A stretch of DNA of 52,325 nt from Mycobacterium innocens (GTDB taxonomy: Bacteria > Actinomycetota > Actinomycetes > Mycobacteriales > Mycobacteriaceae). Positions 29,123-39,686 of the stretch are shown here, in pieces (positions within the stretch are counted from its first letter, which is position 1; every line of letters begins with the position of its first letter). Made by a program: the position numbers and the translations under genes. The notes under the pieces were generated by a model. It was not told the DNA's origin, ran no database searches, and saw nothing but the letters and a program-made list of their open reading frames with translations. The stretch lies in the NCBI RefSeq assembly GCF_900566055.1, contig NZ_UPHQ01000159.1:1-52325 (forward strand), given 5' to 3'.

Positions 29123-29128
29123 TACGAT
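29123..29128 (+). promoter_or_regulatory. -10 element (leaderless) for pknL
   Basis: TACGAT is followed by six bases (GGCCCC) and then GTG 29135. This is the classic mycobacterial leaderless layout and fixes the pknL start upstream of the repeat insertion. Confidence 0.65.
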
Positions 29129-29134
29129 GGCCCC

Positions 29135-30508
29135 GTGGCTGAAGCTGAAGTGCCCGGCTCTCCCCCGCAAGCGGGAGGTACCCCCATCTCGGGTCGTGCC
29201 GGCCCGCATCGTCACCGAGCCGAAGCTGAAGTGCCCGGCTCTCCCCCGCAAGCGGAAGGTACCCCCATCTCGGGCCGTGCCGGCCCGCATCGTCACCGAG
29301 CCGAAGCCGGCACTTCGGATCCGTTGGACAGCACGCTGCTGGACGGCCGCTACCTGGTCCAGGCCAAGATCGCCAGCGGCGGGACCTCGACGGTCTACCG
29401 CGGTCTTGACGTCCGGCTGGACCGCCCCGTCGCCCTGAAGGTGATGGATTCCCGCTATGCGGGCGACGAACAGTTTCTCACCCGCTTCCAACTCGAGGCC
29501 CGCACGGTCGCCCGGTTGAAAAACCCCGGTCTGGTTGCGGTCTATGACCAGGGGCTGGATGCCCGGCACCCGTTTCTGGTGATGGAACTCGTCGAAGGCG
29601 GCACGCTGCGCGAACTGCTGGTCGAACGAGGACCGATGCCCCCACATGCCGTGGTGGCCGTGCTGCGCCCGGTGCTGGGCGGGCTGGCGGCCGCGCATCG
29701 GGCGGGCCTGGTGCACCGCGACGTCAAGCCCGAAAACGTGTTGATCTCTGATGACGGCGAGGTCAAGATCGCCGATTTCGGATTGGTCCGGGCCGTCGCC
29801 GCCGCTGGAATCACTTCGGCCAGCGTCATTTTGGGCACCGCGGCGTATTTGTCTCCCGAGCAGGTGCGCGACGGCCAGGCCGGCCCCCGCAGCGATGTCT
29901 ACTCGGCCGGAATTCTCACCTACGAGTTACTGACCGGACACACGCCGTTCAGCGGCGACTCGGCATTGTCGATCGCCTATCAACGGCTGGACCGCGACGT
30001 GCCGCCGCCTAGCTCTGTAATCGATGGTGTGCCAACGCAATTCGATGAATTTGTGGCCTGCGCGACCGCCCGTGACCCTGCTGAAAGGTACGCCGACGCC
30101 ATCGAGATGGGCGCCGATCTCGAGTCGATCGCCGAGGAACTGGCACCCCCGGACTTTCGGGTGCCCGCGCCGCACAACTCGGCCCAGCACCGGTCGGCCG
30201 TGCTGCATCGCAGCCGGATCGCCAAGCAGCCGCGGCAACCGGTTCGCCACCCGACTCGCGAACTGACCCGAGAACCGGGGAGCTGGGCCGAGCCGGTATC
30301 GGTGGCCCGCCCGGACGCCGAACCGGAAGAATACGAGTACCACCCGGCGTCAGGACAATTCGCCGGCATCTCGATGGACGAATTCGTCTGGGCGCGACAG
30401 CATGCCCGCCGCATGGTGCTGATCTGGGTGGCCGTGGTGCTCGCGATCACCGGGCTGGTCGCGACCGCGGCCTGGACGATCGGCAGCAATCTGAGCGGAC
30501 TGCTATAG
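29135..30508 (+). CDS. pknL: Ser/Thr protein kinase PknL with duplicated N-terminal insert
   Basis: PknL is a eukaryotic-like kinase that phosphorylates the divergent neighbour Rv2175c in M. tuberculosis. Numbered from GTG 29135, the glycine loop is 80-88 (ASGGTSTVY), the ATP lysine Lys102, the catalytic loop HRDVKPEN from 194, DFG from 214 and LSPE near 239. A juxtamembrane linker leads to a single C-terminal helix (VLIWVAVVLAITGLVATAAWTI) with only a few residues outside, so it has no sensor domain. At 457 aa it is 58 residues longer than the M. tuberculosis kinase, because two 27-residue repeats sit between VAEA and GTSDPLDS at the N-terminus. A terminator follows. Confidence 0.95.
   Translation: MAEAEVPGSPPQAGGTPISGRAGPHRHRAEAEVPGSPPQAEGTPISGRAGPHRHRAEAGTSDPLDSTLLDGRYLVQAKIASGGTSTVYRGLDVRLDRPVALKVMDSRYAGDEQFLTRFQLEARTVARLKNPGLVAVYDQGLDARHPFLVMELVEGGTLRELLVERGPMPPHAVVAVLRPVLGGLAAAHRAGLVHRDVKPENVLISDDGEVKIADFGLVRAVAAAGITSASVILGTAAYLSPEQVRDGQAGPRSDVYSAGILTYELLTGHTPFSGDSALSIAYQRLDRDVPPPSSVIDGVPTQFDEFVACATARDPAERYADAIEMGADLESIAEELAPPDFRVPAPHNSAQHRSAVLHRSRIAKQPRQPVRHPTRELTREPGSWAEPVSVARPDAEPEEYEYHPASGQFAGISMDEFVWARQHARRMVLIWVAVVLAITGLVATAAWTIGSNLSGLL
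29138..29299. repeat. 81-bp direct repeat x2 within the pknL N-terminus
   Basis: Units 29138-29218 and 29219-29299 differ at three positions. Each contains an imperfect palindrome (CTCCCCCGCAAGCGGGAG in unit 1) followed by GTACCCCC, a pattern resembling dispersed short palindromic repeats of slow-growing mycobacteria. Both stay in the pknL frame and encode 27 residues each, rich in Pro, Gly, Arg and His. Confidence 0.93.
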
Positions 30509-30522
30509 CAGGATGGCGAGGA

Positions 30523-30568
30523 GACGCAAAAGCCCCCAAAACACAACCGTTTTGGGGGCTTTTGCGTC
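30523..30568. terminator. Bidirectional terminator between pknL and aroG
   Basis: A perfect 20-bp stem with a 6-nt loop lies between the convergent stops at 30508 and 30580. The arms contain AAAAG/CTTTT blocks around a CCCCC/GGGGG core, so either direction ends in a GC stem followed by T residues. Confidence 0.92.
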
Positions 30569-30579
30569 TGCTCGCCAAC

Positions 30580-32608
<2,029 letters not shown>

Positions 32609-32629
32609 ATCGCAGTTTATCCGGGCCGG

Positions 32630-32914
32630 CTATCGCGCGGTCAGCAGGCGTTCGGCAGCCTTCGGCGGTGGCGCCGGATGGATGTCGAGGTCCAACCGGG
32701 CGTCCACGGCGTGCTCGTCGGGCCGTCGCGGCGTTCCCGCGATCGCACACTGCAGCCACAACTTGGCCCGTACCACGGGGCGGCGCAGGGTACGTTCACG
32801 CTGCAGGGCACGGCGCATCTTGTCCGGCCGGGCGCTGTATCGCCACCGTGCCCACGGGGCATGCTGACGCGACAACCGGATCGCGCCGACGATCAGCAGC
32901 ACCACCATGAACAT
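32630..32914 (-). CDS. Small single-pass membrane protein, unknown function
   Basis: This 94-aa product has an N-terminal hydrophobic helix (MFMVVLLIVGAIRL) and a strongly basic remainder (RRALQRERTLRRPVVRAKLWL), ending in a Pro/Ala/Leu-rich tail. I do not recognise a domain. It lies between the exoribonuclease and the divergent mptC, where M. tuberculosis has the larger membrane gene Rv2180c; I cannot tell whether they are related. Three in-frame starts are close together (ATG 32914, ATG 32908, GTG 32905) without a clear ribosome site. Codon usage is consistent with a real gene. Confidence 0.6.
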   Translation of the reverse strand: MFMVVLLIVGAIRLSRQHAPWARWRYSARPDKMRRALQRERTLRRPVVRAKLWLQCAIAGTPRRPDEHAVDARLDLDIHPAPPPKAAERLLTAR

Positions 32915-32980
32915 GCCGAGCAGCCTGGCCTAGGCGGCCGAAGCCCCGCGGCGGCGGCAAGCGACCGCCTCGGTAACGAT

Positions 32981-32986
32981 TAGGCT
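32981..32986 (+). promoter_or_regulatory. Putative -10 of mptC
   Basis: TAGGCT lies nine bases before the mptC ATG, predicting a leader of only two or three bases. Confidence 0.45.
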
Positions 32987-32995
32987 GTCTTTGAC

Positions 32996-34282
32996 ATGAG
33001 TACATGGCGGTCGCCCGAGCTGGGCAGTCGACTCGGGCGGGTCTCGTTATGGTGCCTGCTTGGACTGGTGGCCGCCGGGGCACTGGGCTACGTGGCCTGG
33101 CGGTTGTTCGGACACATCCCCTACCGCATCGACATCGACATCTATCAGATGGGCGGCCAGGCCTGGTTGGACGGGCGTCCGCTGTACAGCGGCGACGTGA
33201 AGTTCCACACACCCATCGGGCTGGACCTGCCGTTCACCTACCCTCCGCTGGCCGCGGTGGCGTTCAGCCCGTTCGCCTGGTTGAAGATGCCGGCCGCCAG
33301 CATCGCGATCACCCTGCTGACGCTGCTGGTACTGATCGTGTCGACGGTGGTCGTGCTGGCCGGCCTGAACGTGTGGCCAACCTCGACGCTGCTGCCCGGT
33401 CCGGCCTGGGTGCGCCGGCTGTGGTTGGGGGTGATCATCGTGGCTCCGGCGTCGATCTGGCTGGAGCCGCTGAGTTCCAACTTCGCCTTCGGCCAGATCA
33501 ACGCCGTGCTGATGACCTTGGTGATCCTCGATTGTTTCCCGCGCCGCACGCCGTGGCCGCGGGGCCTGCTGCTCGGCTTGGGGATAGCACTGAAACTGAC
33601 TCCGGCGGTGTTTCTGCTCTACTTCCTGCTGCGCCGGGACGGCCGGGCGGTGCTGACAGCCCTGGCGTCCTTCGCGGCTGCGACGCTGGCCGGATTCGCC
33701 CTGGCGTGGCGTGATTCCCGCGAGTACTGGACCCATACCCTGCACCACACCGATCGGATCGGTTCAGCTTCGTTGAACACCGACCAGAACATTGCGGGTG
33801 CGTTGGCCCGCCTGCCGATCGGGGAGCACGAAAGCTTCCTGCTGTGGGTGGTCCTATCGCTGGTGGTGCTGGCTGCGACGGTATGGGCGATGCGCGGAGT
33901 GCTACGGGCCGACGAACCGGCCCTGGCCGTGATTTGCGTGGCGTTGTTCGGGTTGGTGGTTTCACCGGTTTCGTGGTCCCACCACTGGGTGTGGATGCTG
34001 CCGGCGGTCCTGGTGACCGGGGTGCTGGCCTGGCGACGGCGAAATGCGGCGCTGGCCGTGGTCACCGCCGCCGGAGTGGCGCTGATGAAATGGACGCCGA
34101 TCGATCTGCTGCCCAAGCACCGGGAGGCCACCGCGGAGTGGTGGCGTCAACTCGCCGGGATGTCCTACGTGTGGTGGGCGCTGGCGGTCATCGTCGTTGC
34201 CGGCCTCACAGTGACGGCCCGGCTGACGACGGAACGCTCGCCCGAGCCCGGGCGGACTCCGGTGTCGACGGCCGCGGCCTGA
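32996..34282 (+). CDS. mptC: Alpha-(1->2) mannosyltransferase MptC
   Basis: MptC adds the single alpha-1,2-mannose branches to the lipomannan/LAM backbone and also acts in mannose capping in M. tuberculosis. The 428-aa protein of the DUF2029 (GT87) family is predicted to span the membrane many times. The conserved first loop reads [22 protein letters not shown], followed by [11 protein letters not shown] and later [25 protein letters not shown] and SVSWSHH-type sequence ([12 protein letters not shown]). Its stop abuts that of the convergent acyltransferase, sharing the palindrome TGATCA. Confidence 0.94.
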   Translation: MSTWRSPELGSRLGRVSLWCLLGLVAAGALGYVAWRLFGHIPYRIDIDIYQMGGQAWLDGRPLYSGDVKFHTPIGLDLPFTYPPLAAVAFSPFAWLKMPAASIAITLLTLLVLIVSTVVVLAGLNVWPTSTLLPGPAWVRRLWLGVIIVAPASIWLEPLSSNFAFGQINAVLMTLVILDCFPRRTPWPRGLLLGLGIALKLTPAVFLLYFLLRRDGRAVLTALASFAAATLAGFALAWRDSREYWTHTLHHTDRIGSASLNTDQNIAGALARLPIGEHESFLLWVVLSLVVLAATVWAMRGVLRADEPALAVICVALFGLVVSPVSWSHHWVWMLPAVLVTGVLAWRRRNAALAVVTAAGVALMKWTPIDLLPKHREATAEWWRQLAGMSYVWWALAVIVVAGLTVTARLTTERSPEPGRTPVSTAAA

Positions 34283-35020
34283 TCAGCCGGCAGCGGTCTC
34301 GGGGATCCGGGCGGCGTCCCTCGGACCGGGATGAGCCCCGGCACCGTTGCTGCCGTCTTTGACGCTGGCTGCGTAGATATCGACGTACTCCTGACCGGAA
34401 AGCCCCATCAGCTCGTACATCACCTCGTCGGTGACGGCCCGCTCGATGAAGTGGTTGCCGGCCAGTCCCTCGAACCGGGTGAAGTCCATCGGCTTGCCGA
34501 AACGAACGGTCACCCGGCCGAACCGCAACATCTTCTTGCCCGGCGGGTTGACGACGTTGGTGCCGATCATCGCCACCGGAATCACCGGAACGCCGGTGTG
34601 CAGCGCCAGCCGCGCCAGTCCGGTCTTTCCCTTGTAGAGGCGACCGTCGGGCGACCGGGTGCCTTCGGGGTACATGCCCAGCAGCTTGCCGCGGCGCAGC
34701 AAGCCCTCCGCGGTTTCCAGTGCGGCCTGTGCGGCGTCGGCGTTGGTGCGGTCGATGGGCACCTGCCCGGAGACGCTGTAGAACCAGCGGTTGATCCAGC
34801 CCTTGAGCCCGGTGCCGGTGAAGTATTCGGCCTTGGCCAGAAACGTGATCCGGCGGCGGACTGCCAACGGAAGGTAGAAGCTGTCCGCCACGGCAAGGTG
34901 GTTACTGGCGAGGATCGCCGGCCCGGAACTCGGAATGTTTTCCGCGCCTTCAATTTTCGGCCGGCCGAGCAAAATAAACAGCGGGCCCATGAAAACGTAC
35001 TTGAAAAGGTAGTACCACAT
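34283..35020 (-). CDS. PlsC-type lysophospholipid acyltransferase (Rv2182c-like)
   Basis: This probable 1-acyl-glycerol-3-phosphate acyltransferase acts in phospholipid synthesis at the inner membrane. The catalytic HX4D box is NHLAVADSFYL, and the acceptor motif is YPEGTRSPDGRLYKGKTG with VIPVAMIGT after it. ATG 35018-35020 (MWYYLFKYVFMGP) is chosen because GGGAGGG is just upstream and it matches M. tuberculosis Rv2182c (247 aa); this gives 245 aa. It is last in the Rv2186c-Rv2182c gene string. Confidence 0.92.
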   Translation of the reverse strand: MWYYLFKYVFMGPLFILLGRPKIEGAENIPSSGPAILASNHLAVADSFYLPLAVRRRITFLAKAEYFTGTGLKGWINRWFYSVSGQVPIDRTNADAAQAALETAEGLLRRGKLLGMYPEGTRSPDGRLYKGKTGLARLALHTGVPVIPVAMIGTNVVNPPGKKMLRFGRVTVRFGKPMDFTRFEGLAGNHFIERAVTDEVMYELMGLSGQEYVDIYAASVKDGSNGAGAHPGPRDAARIPETAAG

Positions 35021-35107
35021 GGCCCTCCCTCTCGCCCGCGCCGGAACAATGTCTGGGCCAACTGTACCCATCTACCGTGGCTGCGACCACCTTCGCCGGG
35101 CGGCGGC

Positions 35108-35509
35108 TCACTCCTGCAAACTCACCGGGATGGGCTGGTAGCGCGTTTTCGCACCGGGGTCCGCCGACCCGTTCTCCGGCGGTGTCTCGCTGGTGAGGCC
35201 GCCGCCGGACGGATCCTCCGGCGGCGGTTTCGCCGATCGATCAATGTCGTCGACTATGGCGCGAATCACGTTGAGCAAAGCGACACTGTGGTTGGCGATA
35301 ACCGTCAGCAACGGGTGCTGTTCGCCACCGACCACCGCCGCCAGCGCACATACCGGACACCACACCTGTTGGCACTTGGCGGCCGCTTTGCCACCGGCCG
35401 ACCCGGACGCCATTGCGGCCGCGGCGCGCATCGCGGGGTCGATCGCATCCAGGATTGCCTGCGCAAGCCTGCGCAGTTCGGGACCAACCTCGGTATGAAC
35501 CCCGGTCAC
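35108..35509 (-). CDS. Small conserved protein with Cys cluster (Rv2183c-like)
   Basis: This 133-aa mycobacterial protein has unknown function. A helical N-terminus (VGPELRRLAQAILDAIDPAMRAAAAMA) is followed by a Cys cluster, KCQQVWCPVCAL, that could bind metal, a second helical part (ANHSVALLNVIRAIVDDIDR) and a disordered acidic/Pro-rich tail. GTG 35507-35509 overlaps the ATPase stop as GTGA and gives a length near that of M. tuberculosis Rv2183c (131 aa); the longer open frame lies inside the upstream gene. Confidence 0.85.
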   Translation of the reverse strand: MTGVHTEVGPELRRLAQAILDAIDPAMRAAAAMASGSAGGKAAAKCQQVWCPVCALAAVVGGEQHPLLTVIANHSVALLNVIRAIVDDIDRSAKPPPEDPSGGGLTSETPPENGSADPGAKTRYQPIPVSLQE

Positions 35510-36783
35510 GTCGGCCACACCTCCGGATTGGGTCGAAATCGAACGGTCAACTCGCTGCCCCGCAGTTGTGCGTCCAGCACCGTGCATCTGCGCAGTACAG
35601 ACGCCAACCGAACTCTGCGCCGCACCCCGCCGGCACTGATGATCAGGTCGTCGTCTGCGCGGCCCAGTGCCAGCGAACCGGGATCGAGCTGGGGCAACGC
35701 TAGCCGCAGACGATATACCGACTCAAGCCCCGACCCGGATTCCAGGTCCACAATAGGGCGCAGCGGGCCCGGCGGCGCCGACCCTCGGCGACGGCGGGCA
35801 CTGTCGAGCAGACCGCCCAGCGCCTTCGGGCCGATCGGCTCGCCGGACAGGTGCGGAACCAGCACCAGCGCCAAGTCACCGATGGTGGCGTCGAGTTCTT
35901 GCAGGACGGCGCGTTGCTCGGAGATGCGTTCGGCATACCAGTAGAAGGCGGGGTGGTCGGGAAGGCTGCGGTACTCGTAGGTCTCGTCCCGGACCAGGAC
36001 CTGATTGATCAGCAGCTCCTCGACGCGTATCCCCATCAGCGCCAACGAACCCAGCGTGCGGGCCGCCTCGGCGGCTACCACCCGCTCCGGGGTCAGCACC
36101 AGATGGGCGCCGACCAGGTCACCGTCGGTCAGCAAGGCGCTGAGCCGGTCCACGCTGGCGCTGGTGCGCTCCAGCAACTCCACCAGAGCGGCGGATCGGT
36201 TGTCGTCGATGGCGAGCCTGCGATGCCGCGGCCACGCGCGCTCCACGTACAGCCCGAAGGTCGCCGGCAGCGTCAACATTCGCAGCGCGTCCGCGGTCGA
36301 CGCGCAGTCGACGACGACGCGATCCCAACGTCCGCTGGTGGCAAGCTGGCCGACGGCGTGCAGCCCGAGCACCTCCTGAATCCCGGGCAACGCGGAGAGT
36401 TCCTCTGGCGCAACACTACTCAGCTCGGAACCGGGGAATCGCCGGTCCAGGGCGTCGACGACGTCTCGCCACCGGTCCTCGAGCAGCGCCAAGGTGTCCA
36501 GCGCCAAGGCGTCGAGGAAACCGCCGTCGGACCCGGATCCCCCGGTTTCGAGATCGGCGAGAACGCGGACCGGCTCGCCCCGGCCGGTCGGCGGCACCGA
36601 GATGCCCAGCACATCACCCAGCGAGTGCGCCTGGTCGGTGGATACCAGCAGCACTCGCTGTCCCGCACCGGCATCGCAAACCGCGGTGGCGGCCGCCAGT
36701 GTGGATTTTCCTACCCCGCCTTTACCGACGAAGAGACTGATCCGGGCCGGGGCTGACGCCCGGAATTCACTGGACTCACTCAG
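35506..36783 (-). CDS. ArsA/GET3-like P-loop ATPase (Rv2184c-like)
   Basis: This anion-transporter-type ATPase begins ISLFVGKGGVGKSTLAAATAV, a complete deviant Walker A/P-loop, followed by VLLVSTDQAHSLGDVLG as in ArsA-family proteins, and WDRVVVDCASTADALRML. The P-loop lies upstream of the first ATG/GTG/TTG in this frame, so a start at GTG near 36654 would delete it. An in-frame TGA closes the frame just upstream. The only plausible start is CTG 36781-36783 (LSESSEFRAS), overlapping the upstream stop by 8 bp, giving 425 aa. Client and substrate are unknown. Confidence 0.88.
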   Translation of the reverse strand: MSESSEFRASAPARISLFVGKGGVGKSTLAAATAVCDAGAGQRVLLVSTDQAHSLGDVLGISVPPTGRGEPVRVLADLETGGSGSDGGFLDALALDTLALLEDRWRDVVDALDRRFPGSELSSVAPEELSALPGIQEVLGLHAVGQLATSGRWDRVVVDCASTADALRMLTLPATFGLYVERAWPRHRRLAIDDNRSAALVELLERTSASVDRLSALLTDGDLVGAHLVLTPERVVAAEAARTLGSLALMGIRVEELLINQVLVRDETYEYRSLPDHPAFYWYAERISEQRAVLQELDATIGDLALVLVPHLSGEPIGPKALGGLLDSARRRRGSAPPGPLRPIVDLESGSGLESVYRLRLALPQLDPGSLALGRADDDLIISAGGVRRRVRLASVLRRCTVLDAQLRGSELTVRFRPNPEVWPT

Positions 36784-37213
36784 CCTCGACTCGTTTCTTC
36801 AGATCCTTCAACGCGCCGTCGATCAACCTGCGTTCGGCTTTGCGCTTGAGCATCCCGATCATCGGGACGGCGAGGTCGACGGCGAGCTCATAGGTCACGT
36901 CAGTTCCAGAACCGTTGGGCTCCAAGATATATGAACCTTCGAGAGACTTCAGCAGGGAGCTGGATTCCAGAGTCCAGCTCAGCGACTGGCGGTCCGCCGG
37001 CCACTGGTAGGCCATGATCAAGGTGTCCCTGAAGATGGTTGCGTCCATCAACATCCGGGCCCGTTGCGGGTATCCCTCGTCGTCAGCCTCCAGGACCTCG
37101 ACTTCCTTGTACTCCGAAATCCATTCCGGGTAAGCCTCGATGTCGGCGATCGCCTTCATCACCTCGCCTGGAGCCGCGTCGATGTAGATCGTCTGCCTCG
37201 TCTTGTCCGCCAC
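36776..37213 (-). CDS. SRPBCC (polyketide cyclase/START-like) protein (Rv2185c-like)
   Basis: This 145-aa helix-grip protein has a ligand-binding cavity fold; M. tuberculosis Rv2185c (144 aa) is nearly identical. Signature segments are IYIDAAPGEVMKAIADIEAYPEWISEYKEVEV split over the first 45 residues and the long C-terminal helix GMLKRKAERRLIDGALKDLKKRVE. GTG 37211-37213 (VADKTRQTIYI) is chosen by alignment. The ligand is unknown. A second SRPBCC protein precedes it and the ATPase follows, suggesting a functional unit. Confidence 0.92.
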   Translation of the reverse strand: MADKTRQTIYIDAAPGEVMKAIADIEAYPEWISEYKEVEVLEADDEGYPQRARMLMDATIFRDTLIMAYQWPADRQSLSWTLESSSLLKSLEGSYILEPNGSGTDVTYELAVDLAVPMIGMLKRKAERRLIDGALKDLKKRVEAE

Positions 37214-37334
37214 CTGGCAAATCCCTTTCCCGTTTCCTCGCACTGCGCGTCGATTCCTCGGGAATAACCGCTATTCGGCACAAACGCTACTCCCGATGCC
37301 CAGCTTGAGCCCCACTCGAGCCCACTCGACCCGG

Positions 37335-37724
37335 TTAAACTACCGGAGAAACCCCGACGGGGCGTGCTTGTTCCAATGTGGTTTTGACCTCGAACGCCAT
37401 TTTCTTCGCTGCCACCCGGCGGCGGTGCGTGATTTTGGCCAGATTCATCCGGGCCAGTTGCCAGGCTGCCGCCGCGGTCGGTTCGGCGTGCAGGAAGTAG
37501 TGCAGCACCACCCCGTCCATCGACGGTTCCAGCCAGATTTCCATGGTGCCGGTCAATGCCCCGGTAACCGCCCACCTCATGCCCTTATCGGTGCGGTCCT
37601 CGGTGACCTCCAGCCGCAGATCAGGCCACCACCGGCGCCACTTCGACGGGTCAGCGATCGCAGCTCCCACCCGTGCGCCATCCGCGGCGACATATGTCTG
37701 GTCCGCGATCTGGATGCTGTTCAT
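37335..37724 (-). CDS. SRPBCC-like protein (Rv2186c-like)
   Basis: This 129-aa mycobacterial protein begins MNSIQIADQTYVAADGARV, like M. tuberculosis Rv2186c (129 aa). It has the helix-grip pattern of the SRPBCC superfamily: DPSKWRRWWPDLRLEV early and a C-terminal basic helix (THRRRVAAKKMAFEVKTTLEQ). ATG 37722-37724 is chosen by length; an upstream GTG extends the frame by 12 codons. It heads the Rv2186c-Rv2182c string and diverges from fadD15. Confidence 0.87.
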   Translation of the reverse strand: MNSIQIADQTYVAADGARVGAAIADPSKWRRWWPDLRLEVTEDRTDKGMRWAVTGALTGTMEIWLEPSMDGVVLHYFLHAEPTAAAAWQLARMNLAKITHRRRVAAKKMAFEVKTTLEQARPVGVSPVV

Positions 37725-37827
37725 AGCCACAGCTTCACACACCCGCGTATCGACGGCCAACGGCGCTCGGCTCGGTCCGGAAAAGCCACCAGACCAGCAA
37801 TCACCTGGCTTCCCCTAATGCCCGGTT

Positions 37828-37833
37828 AGGCTG
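37828..37833 (+). promoter_or_regulatory. Putative -10 of fadD15
   Basis: TAGGCT matches TANNNT about 50 bases before the fadD15 GTG, which has GGAGCGAGG upstream as its ribosome site. Confidence 0.4.
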
Positions 37834-37883
37834 GGGCGAGGGGGGCTACCCGCAAAAACATCAGTTGGAGCGAGGTCAACAAG

Positions 37884-39686
37884 GTGCGTCAGTACAGTGT
37901 CCCTGCCCGCTTTTCCGTCGGCGAGCGCGACAACGTCGCGGCCATGGTCTTCGAGCACGAGCGCGACGATCCCGGGTACGTCATCTACCAACGCCTCGTC
38001 GACGGCGTCTGGACCGACGTGACCTGCGCCGAGGCGGCGCATCAGATCCGTGGTGCGGCATTGGGTTTGATCGCGCTCGGGGTACAGGCCGGTGATCGGG
38101 TGTCGATCTTTTCGGCCACCCGCTACGAGTGGGCGATCCTGGACCTGGCCATCCTGGCGGTGGGTGCGGTCACGGTGCCGATCTATGAGACGTCGTCGGC
38201 CGAGCAGGTCCGCTGGGTGCTGCAGAACTCGGAAGCCGTGCTGGCGTTCGCCGAAACCGACGCGCATGCCGCGATGGTCTCCGAGTTGGCCGGCGACCTG
38301 CCCGCATTGCGCCGGGTGTTGCATATCGACGGTTCCGGCCGCAAGGCGCTCGACCAGCTCGTCGAGGAGGGCGCGTCGGTTGACCCGACGCAACTGACCG
38401 CGCGCCTCGAGGTGCTGCGGGCCGGCGACGCGGCCACCCTGATCTACACCTCAGGCACTACCGGACGGCCCAAAGGCTGTCAGCTCACCCATTCCAACCT
38501 GCTGCACGAGATCCGCGGCACCCGGGAATGCCTGCCCACGCTGTTGTGCCCGGGACAGCGGCTCCTGGTGTTCTTGCCGCTCGCCCACGTGCTGGCCCGG
38601 TCGCTGACGCTGTCGGCGTTCGCCAGCAAAGTGACCGTGGGGTTCACCAGCGATATCAAGAACCTGCTGCCGCTGTTCGCGGTGTTCAAACCCACGGTGG
38701 TGGTCTCGGTGCCCCGGGTTTTCGAGAAGGTGTACAACACCGCCGAGCAAAATGCCGTCAACGACGGCAAGGGAGCGATCTTCAAACGCGCCGCGCAGAC
38801 CGCGGTCGATTGGAGCCGGGCCTGCGACAGCGGCCGCCCGGGTCTGCTGCTGCGCGCCAAACACGCCCTTTTCGACCGGCTGGTCTATCACAAACTCCGC
38901 GCGGCGCTCGGGGGTGACTGCCATGCGGTGGTCTCCGGCGGTGCGCCGCTGGGCGCGCGGCTGGGCCACTTCTACCGCGGCGTGGGCTTGACCATCTACG
39001 AGGGCTACGGCCTGACCGAGACCAGCGCGGCGATCACCGTCAACCAGGTGGGTGCCCTCAAGATCGGGACGGTCGGAAAGCTGGTGCCCGGCAACAGCTT
39101 ACGCATCGCCGGCGACCAGGAGCTGTTGGTACGCGGCGGCGTGGTGTTCAGCGGCTATTGGCGCAACGAGCAGGCCACCGGGGAGGCCTTCACCGACGGC
39201 TGGTTCCGCACCGGTGATCTGGGCGCGATCGACGAGGACGGCTTCTTGAGCATCACCGGCCGCAAGAAGGAGCTCATCGTCACCGCCGGCGGTAAGAATG
39301 TCGCCCCCGCCGTGTTGGAGGACCAGCTGCGGGCACACCCGCTGATCAGTCAGGCAATGGTGGTCGGAGATGCCAAACCCTTCATCGGCGCGCTGATCAC
39401 CATCGACCCGGAGGCGTTCGTCGGCTGGAAGCAGCGCAACAGCAAGCCCGCCGACGCGTCGGTGGGCGACTTGGCCACCGACCCCGACCTGGTGGCCGAA
39501 ATCGATGCCGCCGTCAAACAGGCGAACCTGGCGGTGTCGCATGCCGAGTCGATCCGCAAGTTCCGCATTCTGGATGTGGACTTCACCGAGGACACCGGCG
39601 AATTGACACCGACGATGAAGGTCAAGCGCAAGGTGGTGGCCGAGAAGTTCGCCGACGAGATCGAGGCGATCTATACCAGCGGCTAG
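37884..39686 (+). CDS. fadD15: Long-chain fatty acyl-CoA synthetase FadD15
   Basis: This ANL-superfamily enzyme activates fatty acids to acyl-AMP and then acyl-CoA. Its 600 aa equal M. tuberculosis FadD15. Motifs in order are the P-loop [66 protein letters not shown] split around the adenine-binding site, [23 protein letters not shown] with the hinge and a C-terminal [12 protein letters not shown] 37884 is chosen from the homologue (MRxxSVPAPF). Relative to M. tuberculosis, [18 protein letters not shown] replaces the more divergent GLSGTSGG segment, restoring the typical family motif. Confidence 0.96.
   Translation: MRQYSVPARFSVGERDNVAAMVFEHERDDPGYVIYQRLVDGVWTDVTCAEAAHQIRGAALGLIALGVQAGDRVSIFSATRYEWAILDLAILAVGAVTVPIYETSSAEQVRWVLQNSEAVLAFAETDAHAAMVSELAGDLPALRRVLHIDGSGRKALDQLVEEGASVDPTQLTARLEVLRAGDAATLIYTSGTTGRPKGCQLTHSNLLHEIRGTRECLPTLLCPGQRLLVFLPLAHVLARSLTLSAFASKVTVGFTSDIKNLLPLFAVFKPTVVVSVPRVFEKVYNTAEQNAVNDGKGAIFKRAAQTAVDWSRACDSGRPGLLLRAKHALFDRLVYHKLRAALGGDCHAVVSGGAPLGARLGHFYRGVGLTIYEGYGLTETSAAITVNQVGALKIGTVGKLVPGNSLRIAGDQELLVRGGVVFSGYWRNEQATGEAFTDGWFRTGDLGAIDEDGFLSITGRKKELIVTAGGKNVAPAVLEDQLRAHPLISQAMVVGDAKPFIGALITIDPEAFVGWKQRNSKPADASVGDLATDPDLVAEIDAAVKQANLAVSHAESIRKFRILDVDFTEDTGELTPTMKVKRKVVAEKFADEIEAIYTSG

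Noticed and set aside
29021..29134. pknL start further upstream at 29021
   Set aside because: That codon lies inside the divergent Rv2175c coding end and before the TACGAT promoter, so it would not be on the predicted transcript.
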